In this document: positions 51,809-60,806 of the stretch, one piece after another
Position numbering within the stretch: position 1 is the first letter of the stretch
Layout: each line of letters opens with the position of its first letter
NCBI RefSeq assembly: GCF_030699305.1
Contig: NZ_JAUYNB010000025.1
Location: forward strand, 1 to 64,000
Direction: 5' to 3'
Source: Novosphingobium sp.
GTDB taxonomy: Bacteria; Pseudomonadota; Alphaproteobacteria; Sphingomonadales; Sphingomonadaceae
DNA length: 64,000 nt
Position numbers and translations under genes: made by a program
The notes under the pieces: model-generated
Database searches by the model: none
What the model was told of the DNA's origin: nothing
What the model saw: only the letters and a program-made list of their open reading frames with translations

Positions 51809-52783
51809 TCAACCGGGCGGCCAAAGCCAGCATCCTAGCACCGATCGGATCGCGGCAAGAAATGCCAAGGGCTGATCCAGCATCAAATGGTGTCGTGAAT
51901 TGGGTATCGCGATGATCGGGATGTCGGTTCCGCCAAGCTCGTGCACGAAATTCCGCGAGTCTCGCGTGAACAACAGGCTTTCCTCGCCATGCACGATCAC
52001 CTTTCGCCCCGGTGCCGAAACCAGTTTAGGGCCGATCGCTAGCCAATCGGCACGCGAATTGTCGCGATTGAACACCGCAGGCGAGAACTTCCAGCTCCAG
52101 CCGCCTTCGACCCGGCGCAAGGAATGATAGGCCATATAGTCCATCAGGAACGGTTCCCCCACTTGCTGCGGCGGCGAGAGCTTGTAGCGGCTGCGGGCAG
52201 TCGCAAAGTCCGGGTAGATGCGCTGCGGCTTGTCGGGATTGCCTGAACCCGGGCTGGTGTGGCCGCCTGCCCAGAATGCTTCGAGCATGGCGGGGCGCAG
52301 GGTCATCATGTCGCAAGTGGCTGCACCGGCAAAGCCGCCAGGCAATTGTTCAAGCGCCTCCAGCGCGACACTGGCACCGAAGCTGTGCGCGACGATCGCC
52401 GGTTTCCGGTCAGCATCGAACAGGCCCAGCGCCCACGCCACGCCGATCATTTCCCGGCCGCGCGCGGCCATGTCGCAATTTTCGCGCACCGCGCTGTCGC
52501 CCATTGCGGACAGGTCGTAGGCTACGACGTCGTAATCGTTCGCAAGGAATGGCGCGATGAAGGCAAAGCAGCGGGCGTGGGCGAGGAAGCCGTGAGTCAT
52601 CAGCACGGGTGGCTTACCGCGCTGCCCCCACCGGAAATAGTGGATCCCCGTGCCATCAACCTCAACGAAGCCTTCCTCGCGCGGAACGGCAAGGGCATCG
52701 ACAAACCAGCGGGGCAGTTCTTCAGGGTTCGGGGCCCATTCCGGATCGATATCGCCAAGACCGTTCGTTATGTCACTCGACAA
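51809..52783 (-). CDS. alpha/beta hydrolase, candidate lactone or ester hydrolase
   Basis: The 324-residue protein has THGFLAHARC (oxyanion loop, near 63-72), VAYDLSAMGDS and the nucleophile elbow AHSFGAS with S134; H298 or H299 in SRHHLML completes the triad. An extended N-terminus of 35 residues has no known role. It follows the Baeyer-Villiger monooxygenase gene by 21 nt, which suggests it opens the lactone or ester that enzyme makes. Specificity is inferred from context. Confidence 0.85.
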   Translation of the reverse strand: MSSDITNGLGDIDPEWAPNPEELPRWFVDALAVPREEGFVEVDGTGIHYFRWGQRGKPPVLMTHGFLAHARCFAFIAPFLANDYDVVAYDLSAMGDSAVRENCDMAARGREMIGVAWALGLFDADRKPAIVAHSFGASVALEALEQLPGGFAGAATCDMMTLRPAMLEAFWAGGHTSPGSGNPDKPQRIYPDFATARSRYKLSPPQQVGEPFLMDYMAYHSLRRVEGGWSWKFSPAVFNRDNSRADWLAIGPKLVSAPGRKVIVHGEESLLFTRDSRNFVHELGGTDIPIIAIPNSRHHLMLDQPLAFLAAIRSVLGCWLWPPG

Positions 52784-52804
52784 GGTATTTTCCGATCAGA
52801 ATGT

Positions 52805-54412
52805 TCAAGAAACGAGACTGAAGCCGCGATAGCCATTTGCGGCAACGTCGGCACAGATCTGGGCGTAGGTTGATACGCTCGGGAAGTTGATCAGCTGGCG
52901 CTTCTTGCCTGGAATGTTATCGCCCATGTACCAGGACTTGGCTTTGGGAAAGAGCGTCATCGCGCCGATCTGTTCGACCATTTCGGTCCATTCGCGCTCT
53001 GCCGCGGGATCGGGCTCAAACCGCGTGAACCCTTCGTTTCTCAGGTGAACGAGGAAATCCGTTGTCCAGTCACCCTGAAGTTCGGCGGCGGTCGGACCGT
53101 TCGAAAATCCGGACGGGCTCAGCGGGCCGTAGTGGAAGAGCATGTTGGGAAATCCGGAAACCGAATTGCCTAGATACGCGCGGACCCCCTCCTTCCACGC
53201 TTCGCCAAGGTCAAAGCCTTCGATGCCGCGAACCTTCATGTCAATCAGTCCGCCGCTGCCGGCATCGAAACCCGTGGCGAACACGATGATGTCGCATTCG
53301 ATCAGGCCGCTCGCGGTCTTGATGCCGGTTGGGACCACGCGCATGATCGGATTGCGCTTGAGTTCGACCAGCGACACGTTTTCCTGCGCGAATATCTCGT
53401 AATAGTTCTGCTCAAGCGAGGGACGTTTCGTGCCAAAGGGATGCGGTGGCTCCATTGGCGCCAGCGCCTCTTGCAGGGACGCACTGGCAATCCGCGCACG
53501 GACCTTATCGCGCCAGAAATCGTAGGCGAACCGGTTGGCCCGTTCATTGGTCAACTGGTCGGAGAAGTTGTTGTACCAAAACCTCAGGCCGCCGGCTTGC
53601 CATAACCGTTCGAAGGTCGCCGTGCGCTCCGCGTCATCGACGTCGAGTGCGCTGACCTCCATTCGATCGGCATCGAAACCGCCGTTCGAATGCGCCCGCG
53701 CCGCGAACAGGGTGGGGTAGCCAGGTTTTTCCCAGGTCTGCTGTTCGATGCTCAAACTGTGCTGCTGCATCGGCAGAGCCAGGATCGGAGTACGCTGGAA
53801 CAGAGTCAGCTGCGCGGCGTCGCGCGCGGCTTCCTGCGCCACCTGCACGCCGCTCGCCCCGGTTCCGATGATCGCTACCCGCTTTCCGGCAAACGAAAGG
53901 CCGCCCTGCGGCCAGTGCGCGGTGTGGTGCTGTTCGCCTTCGAAGGTCTCCAAGCCAGCAATGTCCGGGGTATAGGATTTGGCCGCGAAGCCTGCGCACG
54001 GCAGCAGGAACCGGGCGCTGATCTGCTCTCCTTGCGTGGTATCTATGCGCCAGACATTGCTGTTAGCGTCGAAGTGGGCTCCCGACACACGCGTTCCCAT
54101 CGCCATGGCGGGCCACAGATTCAGTTTGTCGCAAACGTAGCGAAAGTATTTTCGCAATTCGCCGCCGCCCGGGAACCGTTCGCTCCAAGTCCAGTCCTGC
54201 CACAATTCGGGCAGCGAGAATTCGTAAATTGGAACGTGCGAATCGACCCGGGCACCAGGATAGCAGTTCCAGTACCAGATACCGCCGGGTTCAGCTGCGG
54301 CGTCGATCAGCCTGACCCGGAACCCGGCCTGACGCAGCCGGTGGAGCAGGTAGACGCCGCTAAAGCCCGCGCCGATGATCAGCGCATCGTAATTCGGATC
54401 AGGTGCGCTCAC
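52805..54412 (-). CDS. Baeyer-Villiger-type flavin monooxygenase
   Basis: The 535-residue enzyme has an FAD dinucleotide fold (GAGFSG 14-19), a second one for NADPH (GTGASG 183-188) and, between them, FEGEQHHTAHWP at 157-168, which fits the BVMO fingerprint FxGxxxHxxxWP exactly. It should insert oxygen next to a carbonyl with NADPH and O2, giving a lactone or ester. Its start overlaps the acyl-CoA synthetase stop by 4 nt. The substrate is probably the ketone made by the aldolase pair upstream; this is inference. Confidence 0.9.
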   Translation of the reverse strand: MSAPDPNYDALIIGAGFSGVYLLHRLRQAGFRVRLIDAAAEPGGIWYWNCYPGARVDSHVPIYEFSLPELWQDWTWSERFPGGGELRKYFRYVCDKLNLWPAMAMGTRVSGAHFDANSNVWRIDTTQGEQISARFLLPCAGFAAKSYTPDIAGLETFEGEQHHTAHWPQGGLSFAGKRVAIIGTGASGVQVAQEAARDAAQLTLFQRTPILALPMQQHSLSIEQQTWEKPGYPTLFAARAHSNGGFDADRMEVSALDVDDAERTATFERLWQAGGLRFWYNNFSDQLTNERANRFAYDFWRDKVRARIASASLQEALAPMEPPHPFGTKRPSLEQNYYEIFAQENVSLVELKRNPIMRVVPTGIKTASGLIECDIIVFATGFDAGSGGLIDMKVRGIEGFDLGEAWKEGVRAYLGNSVSGFPNMLFHYGPLSPSGFSNGPTAAELQGDWTTDFLVHLRNEGFTRFEPDPAAEREWTEMVEQIGAMTLFPKAKSWYMGDNIPGKKRQLINFPSVSTYAQICADVAANGYRGFSLVS

Positions 54413-56022
54413 TGCGCGTGGCTCAGCTTGGCAGCAAGCTCTGCCGCGCTCTTGTAGTCCGCCTTTCCGTTCGGCGCACGTAGCGCCATCGCGGTTGCGA
54501 AAACCGCCTTGGGAGTCTTGTAACCCGCCAGCTTGCTGCGGACGTGCTCCTTGACAGCCGATTCATCGAACGTCGTGCCAGAGGCGAGGTAAACCACCGC
54601 AGTTACTGCTTGCCCCCATTTGTCATCGGGCACACCTACAACAAGCGCATCCTCGATTGCCGGATGGGTCTTGAGTACTTCCTCGACCTCTTCGGGATAG
54701 ACCTTTTCACCAGCGGTATTGATGCAGATGCTACCCCGCCCAAGCAAGGTTAAGCTGCCATCCATTTCGACCGTGCACCAATCCCCAGGGATCGAGTAGC
54801 GAACTCCGTTGATGGTCTTGAAGGTTCGTGCCGATTTTTCGGGATCCTTGTAGTAGGCCAGCGGGATCGGACCCTTGAGGGCAATGAAGCCCGGTACGCC
54901 AGTCCCCGGATGGACCAGCTTGTCGTTCTCGTCGAACACGTCGCAAGAGCTGCCAATGGTGAACTTTGCGGTCTCCGTGGTCCCTGCGGCAGTTGTGACC
55001 GAACGACCGAAGCCAAGTCCCTCCGAAGCCCCGAAGCTGTCCATCAGGGCAACTTGCGGAATGTGCCGGATCAGGCCCTGCTTGACCTCCTTGCTCCACA
55101 TCACACCTGACGAGACGATGGTTATCAGGCTAGACGTTTCGAACCGGCCCTGATTGTCATCCAGGGCCTTGAGCATCGGCTTGGCAAACGCGTCGCCGAC
55201 GATCGCGATCGACTGCACCTTGTTTCGTTCGACCGCTTCCCAGAGTTCGACCGGATCAAGTGATATATTATCGAGAGTGACAAGGCATCCACCCGAGGCG
55301 AGCGTTCCGATCGCGGTGATGAAGCCGGTTCCGTGCATCATCGGGCAAGCCGGCAAAGTCATCCGCCCGGGGCCCTCGGCGCGGATCATGGCGACGGCTT
55401 CGTCAAGGCTTTCCGGTACAGGCGCGAGTAAGCGCTGCGCATCGAGTTGAGCTTCGCGCATATCGGTGTGGCGCCAAACCACGCCCTTTGGCATTCCGGT
55501 CGTCCCGCCGGTGTATATGAACAGTTCGTCATGCGGCGATCGCTCGATCCCCAGCGGCGATCCATCCCCCGCAGCGGCAAGGTCCTCATAGGCCAGCGAA
55601 AAGGATGCCTTTGCAGCCGCGTCGCCGATTTCTACGAAGACCTTGGCCTTGGCCAACCGGTCTTTCAATTCGACGATGCAATCGCGAAACTCGGCGCAGT
55701 AGAAAATGGCTTCGCTGTCCGAATCGTCGAAGATGTAGAACACCTCTTCAGGGCGGTAGCGATAGTTGATGTTCACATGAGTGAACCGGCCCTTGAAGCA
55801 GGCTGCCATCAATTCGCCGTATTCGGGGCGGTTGCGCATATAGAACGCGACCTTGGTTCCGGGCGAAATGCCGTTCGCCGTAAGGAAGCGCGCGATATTG
55901 TTCGACCGCGCGCCCATTTCAGCCCAGGTGACGACGCGCGTGCCGTGGATCAAGGCCGGTGTGTCTGCCGGAAGGGCGGGCTCGACCGCGTCTAGTATGT
56001 CGCCAAGATTCCACTGCGCCAT
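54409..56022 (-). CDS. acyl-CoA synthetase (AMP-binding family)
   Basis: The 537-residue ligase has the AMP P-loop TGGTTGMPKG at 171-180, a GASEGLGFG motif, GDWCTVEMDGSL and GRGSICINTAGEKVYPEEVE of the hinge. It forms a CoA thioester from a carboxylic acid. Its position between the dehydrogenases and the BVMO suggests it activates the P450-derived acid or a product of the hydrolase. It starts 21 nt after the preceding gene. Confidence 0.92.
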   Translation of the reverse strand: MAQWNLGDILDAVEPALPADTPALIHGTRVVTWAEMGARSNNIARFLTANGISPGTKVAFYMRNRPEYGELMAACFKGRFTHVNINYRYRPEEVFYIFDDSDSEAIFYCAEFRDCIVELKDRLAKAKVFVEIGDAAAKASFSLAYEDLAAAGDGSPLGIERSPHDELFIYTGGTTGMPKGVVWRHTDMREAQLDAQRLLAPVPESLDEAVAMIRAEGPGRMTLPACPMMHGTGFITAIGTLASGGCLVTLDNISLDPVELWEAVERNKVQSIAIVGDAFAKPMLKALDDNQGRFETSSLITIVSSGVMWSKEVKQGLIRHIPQVALMDSFGASEGLGFGRSVTTAAGTTETAKFTIGSSCDVFDENDKLVHPGTGVPGFIALKGPIPLAYYKDPEKSARTFKTINGVRYSIPGDWCTVEMDGSLTLLGRGSICINTAGEKVYPEEVEEVLKTHPAIEDALVVGVPDDKWGQAVTAVVYLASGTTFDESAVKEHVRSKLAGYKTPKAVFATAMALRAPNGKADYKSAAELAAKLSHAQ

Positions 56023-56043
56023 TGGAACTGTCCTCTCGCTTTG

Positions 56044-57138
56044 TCAGTCCGCTCTTGCGGTCCAGCCTTGCAGCATCGCCGCCTCTTCACGGACCGCTTC
56101 AGGGCCGCCTAGAACCTGTCGGTCAAAGCCGATGCGCTTGAACCAGTAATGCAGCCCCAAAAGGTCGGTGAAACCCATCCCGCCATGCACCTCGATCGCG
56201 GCCCGGGCGACGAAGCGGCCGACCTCGCCGGTGTGCGACTTGGCGTGACAGGCGACCAGTTCCGCTTCGGCTGGGACCGCATCGAAGGCATGGCCTGCGT
56301 ACCAGACCAGCGACCGGCACGGCTCGATTTTCGCGGCCATTTCGGCGCACATGTGCTTGACCGCCTGGAAGCTGCCGATCACTCGGCCGAACTGTTCGCG
56401 CTGCCCGGCATAGACTACCGCCTGGGCGATCATCGCATCAGCTCCGCCCAGGCTATCCGCCGCGAGGAGGATGCGACCCGCAGCGATCACCCGTCGCGCC
56501 ACCGCCCCGCCATCATCGACCAATCCTTCCGCTGGAGTCGAGGCCAGCCGCAGTTCGCCCACCGCGCGCGTCGCGTCGATCGTCTTGAGAGCAATCAGTT
56601 CCAACCCCTCGGCCTGTGCCGATACGATATGCAGCCGCCCAAATTCATCGGCGACCAGAAAATGATCGGCGTCCTCGCAATCGAGCACGAACAGTGCCGC
56701 GCCTGTCAGCTTGCCGCCGGTGCAGCGCAGGCCCGAACCATCACGGCTGCTGATCAGTTCTTGTACCCCAACGCCGAAACTCACCTCGCCCGAAGCAATC
56801 CGTGGAAGCCATTGCTCTTTCTGCGCCTCGGTACCGGCCTCGATCAGGGCGAGCGGCGCCATCACATAGCGGCCAGCAAACGGCACCGGGGCCACAGCCT
56901 CACCCATTGCGGTCGCGACGATCGCCGCATCGAGCATCCCCATGCCCAGGCCGCCATATGTCACTGGCACCACCAGTCCGGGCAGTCCCATCTCGGCAAG
57001 TGCGGCCTGGGTTTGCGCGCTCACTGCGCTGCCTCCCTCTGCAACCTGGCGGACCTGATCCAGCGAGCAGAGCTCGCGCAACAGGCGTGTGACGCTTTCA
57101 GCCAGCATCTGCTGCTCTTGCGAAAGTCCGAAGTCCAT
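56044..57138 (-). CDS. acyl-CoA dehydrogenase subunit, FadE28-like position
   Basis: The 364-residue flavoprotein has an ACAD N-terminal helical domain (starting MDFGLSQEQQMLAESVT), a weak middle FAD strand region and a C-terminal helix bundle with REQFGRVIGSFQAVKHMCAE and EVHGGMGFTDL. It is shorter and more divergent than its partner at 57138, as in the alpha2beta2 steroid ACADs where the two subunits share FAD sites. I start at ATG 57138, which overlaps the partner stop (TGATG). Confidence 0.9.
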   Translation of the reverse strand: MDFGLSQEQQMLAESVTRLLRELCSLDQVRQVAEGGSAVSAQTQAALAEMGLPGLVVPVTYGGLGMGMLDAAIVATAMGEAVAPVPFAGRYVMAPLALIEAGTEAQKEQWLPRIASGEVSFGVGVQELISSRDGSGLRCTGGKLTGAALFVLDCEDADHFLVADEFGRLHIVSAQAEGLELIALKTIDATRAVGELRLASTPAEGLVDDGGAVARRVIAAGRILLAADSLGGADAMIAQAVVYAGQREQFGRVIGSFQAVKHMCAEMAAKIEPCRSLVWYAGHAFDAVPAEAELVACHAKSHTGEVGRFVARAAIEVHGGMGFTDLLGLHYWFKRIGFDRQVLGGPEAVREEAAMLQGWTARAD

Positions 57139-58361
57139 CACTGCCCTCCTTGTGCGGACGGTCTTTTGGGCAGGTCCAGACGTGGTTCGCGTGGCATGTT
57201 GAGACCGCGCTCCGAGATGATGTTCTTCTGGATCTGCGCGGTGCCGCCGCCAATGATCAGGCCCAGCTGAAACATGTAATTCCACTGCCAGCTGCCGTTT
57301 GCGCGTTCGTGGGCGCTGCCGTGATAGAGAATTCCCAGTTCGCCCAGTGCGTCAATCGCCAGAGCAGAAATCTGGTGCGCCAGTTCGCAGGCCTGGAGCT
57401 TGACGATCAGCTTGGCCATTCCGCCCGGCTCGCCCTTAATCTGGTTCGAGAGGATCCGCATCCCGTTGTACTTCATCGCCGCAACTTCCGCCTGGAGCGC
57501 AACGAGCCGGTCGCGGAAGGCCGGAAGGTCGATCAAGCGCGCGCCGCCGAGTTGTTCCGCCTTCATTAGCTGGATCAGGCCGACTAGCCGGTTTTCGAGC
57601 GCGTCGGGATCGCCCAGCATCCCGCGCTCATGCCCGAGCGTGGCGTTGGCGACGAACCAGCCCTGCCCGCGCTGGCCAACGATCTGATCGACCGGGACGC
57701 GCACGTCGGTGAAGAAGGTTTCGTTAAATTCGGCATGGCCGGTCATAGTTTTCAGCGGGTGCACCTCGATCCCGGGCGTGCTCATCGGAAAAATCAGGTA
57801 ACTGATTCCTTGGTGCTTGGCGGCGTCTCCTTCGGTCCGCACCAGGCAGAAGATCATGTCCGCTTCCTTGGCGGTGCTGGTCCAGATCTTCTGGCCATTG
57901 ATGACGAATTCACCGTTCTCGACCCGAGCGTTGGTCTTGAGACTTGCCAGGTCCGATCCCGATCCGGGTTCGGAATAGCCCTGGCACCACACCACTTCGC
58001 CCGCCAGCGTCGGCTGGATCCAGCGGCGTTTCTGTTCTTCGGTGCCAAGTTCTAGCAAGGTCGGCACCAGCATCGAAATGCCCTGATTGGCGAGTCCGCC
58101 GGGCACACCGGCGCGCGCAAACTCCTCGGCGATGATCCGGGACTTGAGAATGTCGGGCTCGGCCCCGAACCCGCCGTATTCGCGCGGAATGGTGCGCGCG
58201 GTGTAGCCATGCTCGATCAGCAGCTTCTGCCAGGCCACGCCTTCTTTCGACGGGCGGGCCGCACGACCGGCATTCTTTGGTGCGAGATGGCGATTGACGG
58301 CGATGAAGTCGCGCACCTCTTCGCGGAACGTCTCATACTCGGGGCCATAACTCAGGTCCAT
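57138..58361 (-). CDS. acyl-CoA dehydrogenase subunit, FadE29-like position
   Basis: The 407-residue flavoprotein has the full ACAD layout with WCQGYSEPGSGSDLASLKT and GQKIWTSTAKEADM of the FAD-binding strand region and a C-terminal GGGTAQIQKNIISERGLNMP in place of the usual Tyr-Glu-Gly motif. Heteromeric ACADs acting on branched or ring-attached side chains share this pattern. ATG 58361 follows GAAAGGA. The partner gene follows immediately. Confidence 0.92.
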   Translation of the reverse strand: MDLSYGPEYETFREEVRDFIAVNRHLAPKNAGRAARPSKEGVAWQKLLIEHGYTARTIPREYGGFGAEPDILKSRIIAEEFARAGVPGGLANQGISMLVPTLLELGTEEQKRRWIQPTLAGEVVWCQGYSEPGSGSDLASLKTNARVENGEFVINGQKIWTSTAKEADMIFCLVRTEGDAAKHQGISYLIFPMSTPGIEVHPLKTMTGHAEFNETFFTDVRVPVDQIVGQRGQGWFVANATLGHERGMLGDPDALENRLVGLIQLMKAEQLGGARLIDLPAFRDRLVALQAEVAAMKYNGMRILSNQIKGEPGGMAKLIVKLQACELAHQISALAIDALGELGILYHGSAHERANGSWQWNYMFQLGLIIGGGTAQIQKNIISERGLNMPREPRLDLPKRPSAQGGQ

Positions 58362-58375
58362 TGCACAGCGTCCTT

Positions 58376-58825
58376 TCAGGCCGGCCGGAAGACGGGCAAG
58401 CGAAAGTCTTCCCCGATGGTTTCGAACGCGAGTGCCACCGGCAGGTCGAGCCGGACAGCGTCGATCGGGCAATCGATCAGCCGGGTGGCCATGCGGACCC
58501 CCTCGACGAGCTCGACCACTGCGGCGACATAGGGAATGTCCGCCGCGAAGGCGGGGTGCAGCGCCTGATGCACCACGGTCCACGAAAACACCGTGCCCTT
58601 GCCCGAGCTTTGTTCCCACGCAAAGTCAGGCGAGCCGCAACGCGCGCACATGTAGCGCGGCAAGTGCCGCCACGAACCGCAACCCCCGCATTTCTGGAAG
58701 TAGAGGTGCCCATCCTGGCACCGCTTCCAGAATTCCTGCTCGACCGGGTCTTGCGGGCGAGGCCGCGGCTTGGCCGGCGCAGCGGCGGCCGCGGCGCGCG
58801 CCTTGGGAGAAAGATCTTCGTCCAT
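58376..58825 (-). CDS. DUF35 zinc-ribbon/OB-fold protein, aldolase partner
   Basis: The 149-residue protein has a zinc ribbon with four cysteines (C46, C49, C60, C63) and an OB fold after it. Stand-alone or fused DUF35 domains bind thiolase-fold proteins; in mycobacteria the DUF35 part of ChsH2 with Ltp2 forms a retro-aldolase. Its stop lies 14 nt before the ACAD gene and its start overlaps the thiolase stop. No MaoC hydratase domain is attached, unlike ChsH2. Confidence 0.85.
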   Translation of the reverse strand: MDEDLSPKARAAAAAAPAKPRPRPQDPVEQEFWKRCQDGHLYFQKCGGCGSWRHLPRYMCARCGSPDFAWEQSSGKGTVFSWTVVHQALHPAFAADIPYVAAVVELVEGVRMATRLIDCPIDAVRLDLPVALAFETIGEDFRLPVFRPA

Positions 58826-59997
58826 CAGCCAAACCTCCGCAAGATGGCAACACTGCCGTCACCCAGATCGCCCCAGCCGGTGACCAGCCCGGTCTGCGCC
58901 CCTTCGACCTGCCGCTCGCCGCAATCGTGCCGCAGCTGGCGCACCGCTTCGACCACGTGGTTGAGCCCCCAGACGTGGGCTTCGCTGAGCAGGCCGCCGT
59001 GCGTGTTGAGCGGAAAGTTCCCGCCAAGCTCGATCTGGCCATCCTTGACGAAATCGAGCGCGCCGCCCGGCTCGCAATAGCCCATCGCCTCAAGCTGGAG
59101 CAGCACCACGTAGGTAAAGCAATCGTAGACCTGGAGGAAATCCATGTCGCTACGCGACACCCCGGCCATCTCGAAAGCCTTGGGCGCGGCATAGGACAGG
59201 CCGATCTTGAACGGATCGGGCCGGGACGGAATATCATCGGCGGGATAAGGATGGCCTTCGGCAGCGCCCGCGATCGTCACCGGAACGTGCCGCAGGTCGC
59301 GCGCGCGATCGAGCCGTGAGACCACCACCGCACAGGCCCCGTCGGTTTCGAGACAGCAATCGTAAAGCCGGAACGGTTCCGAAATCCACCGCGCCGCATG
59401 ATAGGTCTCACGGTCCAGCGGCTTCCCGTAGGTGAACGCCTTGGGATTGAGCTGGGCGTGCTTGCGGCAAGCCAGGGCGATGGCGGCGGTTGCTTCCGGC
59501 CCCACCCCATAAAGCTGTGAATGCCGCATCGCCAGCCAGGCGTACATCTGCACCGGCAGGAATACGCCGTAAGGAATGTAGTAGCCCTGGATGGTGTTGG
59601 TCAGGGTGTTCATGTTCATCGACCGGGTCGGCGGCGCGCCCGGTTTGGGCCGCAGCGCCGAAAAGCCGTTCCAACCCAGCGTGACCAGCACGTGATCGCA
59701 CAGCCCGGCGGATATCGCCATCGCGGCGTTCTGCAGCGCGGTGGTCGGGCTGGCGCCGCCCATGTGCACCGTCGCCGCATAGCGCAGCACGTCGATCCCG
59801 AGATTGGCGGCCAGCTCCTCGCTCGTGGTATAGATCGGCGGCGGCACCATGCCGTCGATGTCCGAAGGCTTGAGCCCGGCATCGGCAATCGCCTTGCGCG
59901 CAGCCTCCAGCATCATGTCGACGGCGGTGCGTTCAGTGCCCTTGACGAAATCAGTCTCGCCAACCCCGGTGATAGCTGTCTTGTCGGAAAAGGTCAT
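58825..59997 (-). CDS. thiolase-fold lipid-transfer protein (Ltp2-like), probable retro-aldolase
   Basis: The 390-residue protein has the SCP2-thiolase fold. Where thiolases carry the nucleophilic Cys, the sequence reads [12 protein letters not shown], with Ser rather than Cys, so classical thiolysis is unlikely. The later blocks [20 protein letters not shown] and [20 protein letters not shown] are like Ltp2-type enzymes that cleave a 3-hydroxyacyl-CoA to a ketone and a short acyl-CoA. ATG 59997 is used; the upstream frame is a COQ4 shadow. It is coupled to the DUF35 gene. Confidence 0.85.
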   Translation of the reverse strand: MTFSDKTAITGVGETDFVKGTERTAVDMMLEAARKAIADAGLKPSDIDGMVPPPIYTTSEELAANLGIDVLRYAATVHMGGASPTTALQNAAMAISAGLCDHVLVTLGWNGFSALRPKPGAPPTRSMNMNTLTNTIQGYYIPYGVFLPVQMYAWLAMRHSQLYGVGPEATAAIALACRKHAQLNPKAFTYGKPLDRETYHAARWISEPFRLYDCCLETDGACAVVVSRLDRARDLRHVPVTIAGAAEGHPYPADDIPSRPDPFKIGLSYAAPKAFEMAGVSRSDMDFLQVYDCFTYVVLLQLEAMGYCEPGGALDFVKDGQIELGGNFPLNTHGGLLSEAHVWGLNHVVEAVRQLRHDCGERQVEGAQTGLVTGWGDLGDGSVAILRRFG

Positions 59998-60791
59998 GCC
60001 GGTTCCAGGTCTCTTTGTCGTTGCATGGCGAGTTCGCGGCGGACTTGGAATTCGACCTCGATCCGCTTGGACTCGGGTTCGGCCCTTCTGTATCGCAGCG
60101 CGGGAGCCAAACTGAGCGACGCGCGAACCTCTTCGAGCGGACGATCCAGCAGTTCTTCCCACTGTATCTCGGGAAAGTTCTTGGCCGCACGCCCGCGCCG
60201 CCAAGCCTCGATCATCGGGCCCAGTACCGGTAATCCGGGATGCTCACGTCTTGATTTGAGCAGTCCGAGCAGCAGCAGAAAGCCGATGCCGTGGTTGTGG
60301 AACTGGGCGTTGCCAAAGGTCAGCACGCAAATTTCGCCCAGCCCATCTCGCCCGTAACCGGTGACAACGTGATAGAGATCGTGCGAATCCCTGATCCGGT
60401 TGCGGAACAGGGCAACATCTGGGTCGATGAAGGACCGGACACCACCCTCCTCGCTCGCCTCAACCAGGCCTTCAGCGCTCAGGCCTTCGCCATAGACAAA
60501 GGCCAGATATTGCTGTCCCAGGCTCCCCTTCGGGCAGCGCGCCAACCGTTCGCGGTCGCGCAGGCGATCGAGCAGATTGCTACGGCAGGCCAGGATGCGC
60601 CTCCCGCCTTCGGATCCCGCAAACCGCCTGAAATGGCGATAATAGCTGTTTCCAGCCAAGGCCTCGACAATCCTGAATACCTGTGCGGTATCTTCCTTGT
60701 CGCGGAGCAGGATCTTCATCGCCGAGAGCGCCTCTCCCGGGCGGATCCTGCGCTTCAGTTCTTGTCCCTGCATCTTCGCCTCGCTTGCCAT
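59994..60791 (-). CDS. COQ4-like protein
   Basis: The 265-residue product has the COQ4 zinc motif [18 protein letters not shown]137, D138, H141 and E153 (HDxxHx11E). COQ4 acts in ubiquinone biosynthesis, where it was recently linked to oxidative decarboxylation of the ring C1 carbon. Here it is inside a catabolic operon, overlapping the Ltp2-like start by 4 nt, so a decarboxylation or binding step on the pathway substrate is possible. It may instead serve quinone synthesis. Confidence 0.85.
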   Translation of the reverse strand: MASEAKMQGQELKRRIRPGEALSAMKILLRDKEDTAQVFRIVEALAGNSYYRHFRRFAGSEGGRRILACRSNLLDRLRDRERLARCPKGSLGQQYLAFVYGEGLSAEGLVEASEEGGVRSFIDPDVALFRNRIRDSHDLYHVVTGYGRDGLGEICVLTFGNAQFHNHGIGFLLLLGLLKSRREHPGLPVLGPMIEAWRRGRAAKNFPEIQWEELLDRPLEEVRASLSLAPALRYRRAEPESKRIEVEFQVRRELAMQRQRDLEPA

Positions 60792-60806
60792 TTCGATGCG
60801 GCCAAA

